Under the pieces are notes generated by a model. That model made no database searches. It was not told the DNA's origin and saw only the letters and a program-made list of their open reading frames with translations. The translations under genes were made by a program, and so were the position numbers. This document shows, one piece after another, positions 57,512 to 64,000 of a DNA stretch of 64,000 nucleotides. Position 1 is the first letter of the stretch. Every line of letters starts with the position of its first letter. Source of the DNA: Starkeya sp. ORNL1 (lineage in GTDB: Bacteria > Pseudomonadota > Alphaproteobacteria > Rhizobiales > Xanthobacteraceae); the NCBI RefSeq assembly GCF_012971745.1, contig NZ_CP048834.1, positions 2,604,001 to 2,668,000 of the forward strand, in the 5' to 3' direction.

Positions 57512-58903
57512 TCAGGACCGAGCCGCGGGATTGGAGGCATCGAGCACGAAGGGCTCGAACACGTCCGAGATCTTCGGCAGGCTTTCGATGCGCCACAGCA
57601 CGTCGAGGGCCTTGTCGACGCCTTCCGAGCCGAGCACGGATTCCGACAGCTTGCGGAACTTGGTCGCGATCTCCTGATCGTTCATCGGGTTCTTGGGGTG
57701 GCCCTTGGCGTAGTGGATCTCGCGCGTGTGCTGTTCGCCCGCGTTCGTGGTCACGGTGACTATGAAGGGGTAGGCCTCCGGCCAGGTCTTATCGAGCTCT
57801 TCGGTAGCGCGCACTTCGATCTTCTGCATCAAGGCATGGATCTTCGGGTCGCTGATGCGCTCTTCGAGGAAGTCGTCGACCCAGATGGTGCCGTTGGCGA
57901 GCGCGACGGCGACGCAATAGGGCAGGCTGTGGTCGGCGGTCTCGCGGCTGGTCGGGTTCCACTTCTCGCGCGAGTCGGCCGAGCACTCCACCGCATGGGT
58001 GTAGGTCACGATCTCGACCTTCGCGACATTGTCCGAAGTGCCGCCGAGGATCTGGTGCAGTTCCATGGCAGGCGTGACGCAGCACTGCGCCTCGTAATCG
58101 CAGGGATAGTTCTTGAAGCGGCTCTGCTCGATGGTGAACTGGCCGTTGCGCCCGCCCAGCACCGGCAGTTCCAGCTTCACGCGCAGCTGGTTGTTGAAGC
58201 CGGTGATGCCCTCGAAGGCCTCGTCCGGACCGGTGAGGCCGCGCCGCGCCAGCATCGCCGCGAACACGCCGTTGCGCGCCGCGTTCGGCGCCGCGCAGCC
58301 CTTCCACATCGAAAGCTCGCCGCGACGGGTCTGGTGGGTCGCCACATTGGAGGTGACGGCGATCGCCATGGCATTGGCGATCTGCTCCTTGTCGAGCCCC
58401 ATCGCCCGGCCGGCGCCGGCCGCGGTGGCGACGGCGGTGTAGATGACATAGTCCCAGCCGCCATCCAGCACGCCGACGCAGGAATCGCCCATGCGATCCT
58501 GCAATTCATAGGCGAGCACCATGCCGGCCATGGCATCCTGGATGCTGCCGCCGACATATTCGGCGGCAGCGAGGATGGGCAGGATGACGTCGCTGGGATG
58601 GCCGGCCTTCTTGCCGACCGCCATGTCGTTGAAATCCGAATAGCGCGCCATCACGCCATTGGCGAAGGAAGCGAGCTCCGGCGAGGTCTTGTGCCGGGTG
58701 CCGAGCAAGGTGGCGCCGGGGGTGGACGTCACCTCCAGGGCGTGCGCCCGCGCGATCCGCGGCGGCTCCATCGGATAGCTGCCCATGGCGCAGCCGAACG
58801 TATCGACGACGCGCTTGACGATCTCGTGCACCGTCTCGGCCGAGAAATCCTTGTAGTTCAAGGAAACGGCATAGTCGCTGATCTGATCGAGAACCTTGTC
58901 CAT
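57512..58903 (-). CDS. MmgE/PrpD-family enzyme
   Basis: A 463-aa protein with the all-helical N-terminal domain and the C-terminal domain of MmgE/PrpD. The region LGTRHKTSPELASFANGVMARYSDFND is conserved-looking, as are KAGHPSDVILPILAAAE and NYPCDYEAQC. Known members are 2-methylcitrate dehydratase, cis-aconitate decarboxylase and iminodisuccinate epimerase. All act on tri- or dicarboxylates, which fits the neighbouring Tct transporter. Specificity is unresolved. Confidence 0.9.
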   Translation of the reverse strand: MDKVLDQISDYAVSLNYKDFSAETVHEIVKRVVDTFGCAMGSYPMEPPRIARAHALEVTSTPGATLLGTRHKTSPELASFANGVMARYSDFNDMAVGKKAGHPSDVILPILAAAEYVGGSIQDAMAGMVLAYELQDRMGDSCVGVLDGGWDYVIYTAVATAAGAGRAMGLDKEQIANAMAIAVTSNVATHQTRRGELSMWKGCAAPNAARNGVFAAMLARRGLTGPDEAFEGITGFNNQLRVKLELPVLGGRNGQFTIEQSRFKNYPCDYEAQCCVTPAMELHQILGGTSDNVAKVEIVTYTHAVECSADSREKWNPTSRETADHSLPYCVAVALANGTIWVDDFLEERISDPKIHALMQKIEVRATEELDKTWPEAYPFIVTVTTNAGEQHTREIHYAKGHPKNPMNDQEIATKFRKLSESVLGSEGVDKALDVLWRIESLPKISDVFEPFVLDASNPAARS

Positions 58904-58966
58904 ATGTCTCTCTGCTTGATAATGCGTGTGTTCAGGTGAAATGGCGGGGAGCGTGCGAGGCCTGGC

Positions 58967-60460
58967 CTATCCCTCGGCCTCGCTCTCGATGACTTCCTTG
59001 GGAACGCGGCCGAGCAGGCTGATCGAGACGATCATGGCCGCCACGGTCAGTGCGATCAGGCCGGCGGCGATCGGGCGGCTGAAGAAGATCGCGAAGCCGC
59101 CCATGTTGAGGGATTGCGACAGCGAGACCTCCAGCATCGGCGCCAGCAGGAAGCCGAGGATCAGCGGCGCGATCGGCCAGTTCACCTTCTTCATCAGATA
59201 GCCGACGAGGCCGAAGAACACCGCGACGCCGACATCGAACATCGAGTTGCGCGTCGAATAGGCGCCGATCACGCAGACCGCGAGCACGACCGGGGCGAGA
59301 TACTTGTAGGGGATCTGGCTGAGGCGGGCCCACAGCCCGACCAGAGGCAGGTTCAGCACCACCAGCATGACATTGCCGATGTACATGCTGGCGATCACGG
59401 TCCAGATGAACAGCTTGTTGGTGTCGAACAGTGCCGGGCCGGGTTGCAGGCCATAGATCATCAGAGCGGCGAGGATGATCGCGGTGGAGGCGCTGGTCGG
59501 GATGCCGAAGGCGAACAGCGGGATGAAGCCGGTCTGCGCGGTGGCGTTGTTGGCCGCTTCCGGCGCGGCCACGCCCTCGATGACGCCGGTGCCGAACTTC
59601 TCCGGATGCTTGGAGACGCGCTTCTCCAGATCATAGGCGATGAAGGACGACACCGCCGGGACGAACCCCGGCAGCACGCCGAGCGGCAGGCCGACCAGCG
59701 TGCCGCGCACCGATCCCGCTAGTCCACGCCACAGTTCGGCGCCCCGCGGCATCATGCGCCCGAGCTTGCCCTCGTAGATCTTGGCGGTGCGGGCCTCGGC
59801 ATTGGCCATGATCTCGCCGATACCGAACAGGCCGACGGTGAGCGGGATGATCTCCAGGCCCTGCATGAGGTCGGGGAAGCCGAAATAGAGCCTGGGCGTG
59901 CCGACCAGCGGGTCGATGCCGACGCAGGACAGCACCATGCCGACGAGGCAGGCCGCGAGTGCCCGGAAGATGGCGAGCCCGCTGCCGGCGAGGCCGACGA
60001 CCAGCGTCAGGCTGAGCACCAGCAGCGCGCAATATTCCGGCGGGCCGAACCGCAGCGCGTATTTCGCGAGGCCAGGCCCAATCAGCGTCACGGCGATGGC
60101 GCCGCCGATGCCGGCGATGAAGGAGCCGACCGCGGCGATCCACAGCGCCTGCCCGGCGCGCCCGGTCTTGGTCATCGGGTAGCCGTCGAAGCAGGTCGGG
60201 ACCGATGACACCTCGCCGGGCATGTTGACGAGGATGCTGGTGGTCGATCCGCCGTACTGGGCGCCGTAATAGATGCCGGCCAGCATGATGATCGAGCCGG
60301 TCTGGTCGAGATAGACCGTGATCGGCAGCAGGATGGCGATGGTCGATGCCGGCCCGAGGCCGGGCAGGACGCCGACCAGCGTTCCGAGCAGGCCGCCCGC
60401 GAAGCAGTACAGCAAGTTCTCGGGGCTCAGGACGTTCATGAAGCCGAGCATCAGGTCCAT
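58967..60460 (-). CDS. TctA-type large membrane subunit (second system)
   Basis: A 497-aa, about 12-helix transporter. [23 protein letters not shown] near residue 30, [20 protein letters not shown] and [30 protein letters not shown] are the TctA signatures. The ATG at 60460 was chosen because GGAGG lies just before it, inside the longer GTG frame from 60472. It starts 33 bases after tctB. Confidence 0.94.
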   Translation of the reverse strand: MDLMLGFMNVLSPENLLYCFAGGLLGTLVGVLPGLGPASTIAILLPITVYLDQTGSIIMLAGIYYGAQYGGSTTSILVNMPGEVSSVPTCFDGYPMTKTGRAGQALWIAAVGSFIAGIGGAIAVTLIGPGLAKYALRFGPPEYCALLVLSLTLVVGLAGSGLAIFRALAACLVGMVLSCVGIDPLVGTPRLYFGFPDLMQGLEIIPLTVGLFGIGEIMANAEARTAKIYEGKLGRMMPRGAELWRGLAGSVRGTLVGLPLGVLPGFVPAVSSFIAYDLEKRVSKHPEKFGTGVIEGVAAPEAANNATAQTGFIPLFAFGIPTSASTAIILAALMIYGLQPGPALFDTNKLFIWTVIASMYIGNVMLVVLNLPLVGLWARLSQIPYKYLAPVVLAVCVIGAYSTRNSMFDVGVAVFFGLVGYLMKKVNWPIAPLILGFLLAPMLEVSLSQSLNMGGFAIFFSRPIAAGLIALTVAAMIVSISLLGRVPKEVIESEAEG

Positions 60461-60493
60461 GAGAACCTCCACGGCCCGCGCATGTCGGGTTGC

Positions 60494-61006
60494 TCAGTCA
60501 AGTAAACCTCCATGCGGGAATTCGAGGCCGCCGTAATAGATGAAGACGACGTAGAGCATCGCCGTCGCGGCGATGGTCAGCGCCACATTGACCGGCCAGG
60601 AACGAACCCCCAGCACGCGGAACTGCGCCAGCAGGAAGAAGAGCGTTGCCGGCAAATATCCGACCAGGGAGATCAGGAAGGCATAGAGCGCCACCAGGCC
60701 GAAGACGACGAGGACGATGCCACCGGCCCAGCTCTCCTGCCCCGCGGCTTCGCCAAGTTCGCCCGCCGCTCCGGCCGGTGCCTCGACCCGTCTTGGCACG
60801 GCGGCGCGCACGCCGAGATAGCCATAGATGAGCGCGGTCAGCATCAGGCCGGCACTGAGTACCGAGACATAGATGCCCGGCTTCAGCATGGACGACTGCA
60901 TGCGCGCATCCATGCCCAGATAGGAGTGCAGCCCACCCCACAGGCCGATGGCGCCGAGCACGAGCACCGCGCCGCTCTCAATCATCACCGTACGTCGCGT
61001 GGACAT
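60494..61006 (-). CDS. TctB-type small membrane subunit (second system)
   Basis: A 170-aa protein with four predicted helices and a charged loop (about 72-90). The ATG at 61006 begins near the first helix (MIESGAVLVLGAIGLWGG). The frame extends to 61246 but nothing supports the extension, and the ribosome-binding site is weak. It lies between the tctC and tctA genes, as expected. Confidence 0.82.
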   Translation of the reverse strand: MSTRRTVMIESGAVLVLGAIGLWGGLHSYLGMDARMQSSMLKPGIYVSVLSAGLMLTALIYGYLGVRAAVPRRVEAPAGAAGELGEAAGQESWAGGIVLVVFGLVALYAFLISLVGYLPATLFFLLAQFRVLGVRSWPVNVALTIAATAMLYVVFIYYGGLEFPHGGLLD

Positions 61007-61175
61007 GTCGGCATGGTCCCGGTTTCGCGCGACGCCGGCCGGACAAAAGCCGCCGAGCCCATGACGCGCGTGGGTTGATGCTGTCTTTTGAGTTAAGTCG
61101 TCCGCCGTCCCGCGGACCGCCGCGGCGGTCCGCAAGATCGGAAAGCCGATGCCCGACAGACGGGCATTGGCGGTG

Positions 61176-62144
61176 TCACTTCCAGAGCTTGCGCATTTCC
61201 ACGCCGGTCGCCTGCACCTGGTTGCGCAGCTCTTCCGAGCCGACATAGCGCGCCCAGGCCCCGGTGGTCTTGAGCTGGGCGATGACGCCCGGATCCTTGA
61301 CCATCTCCTGGATATAGCCTTCGAGCGTCTTCACCACCTCGGGCGGCAGCTTGGGCGGGCCGGACAGGCCGTTCCACTGGTCGAACACGACGGACGGGAA
61401 GCCGAGCTCGGAGGTGGTGGGAACGTCGGGAAGGTCACTCCAGCGCTCATTGCCGGCGATAGCCAGAGCCCGGATGGTGCCGGACTTGATGGCGGTGAGC
61501 TGAGAGGCAATCGTGCCGCCGCCCATCTTCACGCTGCCCTGCGCGGTGACGACGGCGGATTGCGCCGCGCCGCTGACCACGATCGGCTTGGCCTTCAGCG
61601 GATCGACGTCGAGCGCCGCCGCGGCCTGCCGGAAGATGACGTCATGATTGGCCAGCGCGCCGGCCGAGACATAGGTGAACTGGTCCGGGCTCTTCTTCAG
61701 GTCGTCGAACAGATCCTTCAGCGTCTTGTAGGGCGAGTCCGCCGGCGTGGTGATGATGTAGGGGCTTGCCGAGTGCGCGGCGATGAAGGTGCGATCCATG
61801 ACCTTGAACGGCAGGTCCTTCACCACGATCTCGAGCGTGACGTTGGACGAGGTGTTGTCGGCGAACAGGGTGTAGCCGTCGGGCTTGGCCTTGTAGATTT
61901 CGAGATTGGCCGGCACCGTGGCGCCGCCCGGCTTGTTGATCACGTTGATGATGACCTGGTGCTTGTTCTTGACGAAATCGGCGAACAAGCGGGTCGAAAC
62001 GTCGGTCGAGCCGCCCGGCCCGTAGGGGACGATGACGTCGATGGGGCGCGAGGGATAGGCCGACTGCGCCTGCGCCGAGAACGGCGCGGCGGTGATGCAC
62101 AGGGCTGCAAGCAGCCCCATGGTGCGAATGCCCTGAGGCAGCAT
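61176..62144 (-). CDS. TctC-type solute-binding protein (second system)
   Basis: A 322-aa periplasmic receptor. The signal peptide ends SAQAQ (about residue 27). The mature protein has the Bug pattern YPSRPIDVIVPYGPGGSTDVSTR, NKPGGATVPANLEI and the C-terminal VDQWNGLSGP-like VFDQWNGLSGPPKLPPEVV. GGGAGG lies seven bases before the ATG. It is the first gene of the operon tctC-tctB-tctA-MmgE/PrpD-Ldh2-PEPM and diverges from a LysR gene. The 169-base gap to tctB is the only large spacer in the operon. Confidence 0.93.
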   Translation of the reverse strand: MLPQGIRTMGLLAALCITAAPFSAQAQSAYPSRPIDVIVPYGPGGSTDVSTRLFADFVKNKHQVIINVINKPGGATVPANLEIYKAKPDGYTLFADNTSSNVTLEIVVKDLPFKVMDRTFIAAHSASPYIITTPADSPYKTLKDLFDDLKKSPDQFTYVSAGALANHDVIFRQAAAALDVDPLKAKPIVVSGAAQSAVVTAQGSVKMGGGTIASQLTAIKSGTIRALAIAGNERWSDLPDVPTTSELGFPSVVFDQWNGLSGPPKLPPEVVKTLEGYIQEMVKDPGVIAQLKTTGAWARYVGSEELRNQVQATGVEMRKLWK

Positions 62145-62558
62145 GTGTATCCTCCCGAATTATTATTCGCGCGTGCAGCCTATGGCGTCGGCACGCTCAT
62201 TGTTGTCGTCCCGGCGTCATTCGCTGACAGGCGTGGCGACGAAGCCGATTGCAGTCATCTTCCCGCTCACGAGACGATGGCGCCAATAGTTTCTCGAAAT
62301 GCAAAGCCATCAGCGCCGATGATGCCTGCGCCGTGGTATGCCACCGATCCGGGACGACATCGCATTGATGGCCTTCGATTTTACCGCAACCATCGCGCAT
62401 CGGGGTTTTCCGCGGCGGATGCCGAGGAATTCTCCAGACTTCCTTGCCGCTGCGGGCTAACATGCCGGCGAAAAGGCGCCGCCCGCAGCCTATGGGTCCC
62501 GCGCCAAAGTGCCCGCGCGGCCATGCAACGACGCGGGGACAAGCAGGGTGGAAGCGAC
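62145..62558. promoter_or_regulatory. divergent control region between tctC and a LysR gene
   Basis: 414 bases without a supported gene. It must hold the promoter of the six-gene operon and that of the LysR gene, and LysR-type regulators normally bind such divergent spacers. Dyads such as CATCAGCGCCGATGATG (around 62310) are possible sites, but none is clear. Confidence 0.4.
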
Positions 62559-63575
62559 GTGGATTTCAAGCTGGTGGAAACCTTCCTCTGCGTGTTCGAG
62601 GAAGGCAATGTCACGCGGGCGGCGGCCAAGCTGAACATCGTCCAGCCCGCCGTGAGCACACAGATCAAGAAGCTCGAAGCCACGCTCAAGCTCGAACTTT
62701 TCGAGCGCACGCCGCGCGGCATCTCGCCGACGCCGTCCGGGCGTGCACTGTATCGCCTATTCGCGCCGGTGCTGGAGAGCTTCCGCACCGCCGAGCATCA
62801 GGCGCATGCGCTGAGCAGTACGCAGATCCACGAAATGTCCGTCGGCCTCAACCCGTTCGCCAGCGACGCGCTGACCGGCGACGTGCTCCAGGCCTTCCGC
62901 ATCCGCTACCCCGAGGTGGAGGTGCATGTGGAGGAGGAACTGAGCGATACGCTGCTGCGCCATGTCGCCGACGGGGCGCTCGATCTCGCCATCGTGCATT
63001 TCGGCACGCAATCGGTGGGCATCCCCGCTGCCGTTGCCGCGGTGCCGCTTGCCGACGAGGAACTCGTCTTCGTCGAGCGCGACACCGGCGCCGGCTCGTC
63101 CGAGCCGCTGCACTTCACCGAGTTGGCGGGCCGGCCGCTGGTGCTGCCGAAGTCGCGCCTCGGCTTCCGGCGTGATCTCGAATACGCCGCCGCCCAGTGC
63201 CAGACCTCGATCAGCCTGGCGCTGGAGATCAATGCGCCCGGTCCGCTGCTTGATATCGTCGCGAACGGCGAACTGGCCACGGTGGTGCCGGAGATCACCG
63301 CGCGGCGGGCGATGGAACATTTGCCGCTTCGCATCAGGCGGCTCATTCAGCCGCAGGTGATCCGCAGTATATTGTGCGTCCATCGCCGGGACCGGCCGCT
63401 GTCGCCGATCCTGGCGCAGTTCGCCGCGATCGTTAAGTCGAAGATCGAGGGCCAGTTGGCCGGGCCGCTCCCCAAGCCGCGGTCGCGTCGCGAGGCCGCC
63501 GACCTCAATGTCTGGTCTTCGGCGGAACCGGTTCCGGACGTCCGGCCGCTGCGCGGCCGGCGCACCCATGGCTAG
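62559..63575 (+). CDS. LysR-family regulator of the divergent Tct/MmgE operon
   Basis: A 338-aa LysR protein. The winged helix (DFKLVETFLCVFEEGNVTRA at 2-21, then LNIVQPAVSTQIKKLEATL) is typical, followed by the effector domain. It is longer than usual by a C-terminal tail of about 30 residues (RSRREAADLNVWSS...RRTHG). The GTG at 62559 has GGTGGAAG upstream; an ATG at 62523 has none. The frame is open back to 61149 across tctC, which is an artefact. It is most likely an activator of the divergent operon. Confidence 0.9.
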   Translation: MDFKLVETFLCVFEEGNVTRAAAKLNIVQPAVSTQIKKLEATLKLELFERTPRGISPTPSGRALYRLFAPVLESFRTAEHQAHALSSTQIHEMSVGLNPFASDALTGDVLQAFRIRYPEVEVHVEEELSDTLLRHVADGALDLAIVHFGTQSVGIPAAVAAVPLADEELVFVERDTGAGSSEPLHFTELAGRPLVLPKSRLGFRRDLEYAAAQCQTSISLALEINAPGPLLDIVANGELATVVPEITARRAMEHLPLRIRRLIQPQVIRSILCVHRRDRPLSPILAQFAAIVKSKIEGQLAGPLPKPRSRREAADLNVWSSAEPVPDVRPLRGRRTHG

Positions 63576-64000
63576 CCGGCATGGACCATGCTGGCCGCGA
63601 GCGTGAGCGCCACGGCGGAGAGCACCAGCCCGGAGGCGAGGTCGAACACGCGTACGCTCAAGCCGTTCCTGAGCAGGCTGGAGACTGCGCGCCCGCCGAA
63701 GGCATAGCCGTAGCAGCCGACGATATCCGCCAGCACCAGCCCGGCGACGAAATGCAGCCGCGCCTCGTCCGAGCCCAGCGACTGGCCGATGGCGGCCGGG
63801 ATCAGCAAGAGTTCGAGATAGGCCAGCGGGTTCAGCCACACCACGCCGAGCACGCGCAGCATACAAGAGCGGCCGGTCTCGTTGAGGGCGGCGAGGATGC
63901 CGCCGCCGGGCATCAACGCCGCACGCAAGGCCTGGACGGCGAACCAGCCAATGGCGAGCAGCCCGCCCCACGACAAGGCGAGCCGGAACTGGGCATCGAA
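63572..64000 (-). CDS. LysE/ArgO-type amino-acid exporter, truncated by the window edge
   Basis: The visible 142 C-terminal residues begin FDAQFRLALSWGGLLAIGWF and include WLNPLAYLELLLIPAAIGQ, typical of LysE/ArgO exporters (four to five helices seen). The start lies beyond 64000. Its TAG stop overlaps that of the convergent LysR gene in the shared CTAG at 63572-63575, so the two convergent genes overlap by four bases. Confidence 0.85.
   Translation of the reverse strand, partial: FDAQFRLALSWGGLLAIGWFAVQALRAALMPGGGILAALNETGRSCMLRVLGVVWLNPLAYLELLLIPAAIGQSLGSDEARLHFVAGLVLADIVGCYGYAFGGRAVSSLLRNGLSVRVFDLASGLVLSAVALTLAASMVHAG

Noticed and set aside
61149..63575. 808-aa open frame ending as the LysR protein
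   Set aside because: Only the last 338 residues are LysR. The upstream part is antisense to tctC and a low-quality spacer.

Overview
The window is high-GC DNA from an alphaproteobacterium, most likely a member of the Hyphomicrobiales. The basis is the CtaC-CtaD-CtaB-CoxF-CtaG-CtaE cytochrome oxidase order, a class I lysyl-tRNA synthetase, an IalB-type protein, the mutM / enoyl-CoA hydratase / rpsT / dnaA / dnaN / recF / gyrB neighbourhood, GANTC (CcrM-type) sites in front of dnaA, and palindromic intergenic repeats of the kind common in this order. A Xanthobacteraceae-like host is plausible, but the family cannot be fixed by reading alone. No insertion sequence, prophage or CRISPR array was seen.

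Layout. 1-4.8 kb (minus strand): aa3-type cytochrome c oxidase operon, reading ctaC, ctaD, ctaB, coxF, ctaG and the first codons of ctaE. 5.2-8.5 kb: ialB, a HAD hydrolase, mutM, enoyl-CoA hydratase, rpsT. 8.5-9.7 kb: a 1.2-kb non-coding stretch before dnaA. 9.7-17.5 kb: dnaA, dnaN, recF, a GNAT and a LysE transporter, gyrB. 17.9-35.6 kb: a mixed core region with an amino-acid permease, a ThDP enzyme, an EamA exporter, lysS, two GST-like proteins, a solute-binding protein, SCO, a dual GGDEF-EAL protein, a leaderless HtrA-like protease, an SDR, tRNA-Gly(CCC), an L,D-transpeptidase and several very small proteins.

35.9-63.6 kb is a long catabolic region made of four adjacent modules. (i) Two overlapping LysR paralogues diverge from an enolase-superfamily enzyme. 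(ii) A peptide/opine-type ABC operon carries a cytosolic beta-propeller, a GHL6/GH42-like putative glycosidase and an enol-lactonase-like hydrolase. (iii) An aldo-keto reductase, a BKACE (DUF849) enzyme, a FadR-type GntR regulator and a TctCBA importer with a TIM-barrel isomerase-like enzyme are linked by four copies of a TTGT-N2-ACAA operator. (iv) A six-gene minus-strand operon, tctC-tctB-tctA-MmgE/PrpD-Ldh2-PEPM/ICL, diverges from its own LysR gene. Each module pairs a high-affinity importer with acid-metabolising enzymes and a local regulator, so this looks like a block for uptake and breakdown of unusual (poly)carboxylates or sugar acids. The substrates are not known. The window ends inside a LysE-family gene.
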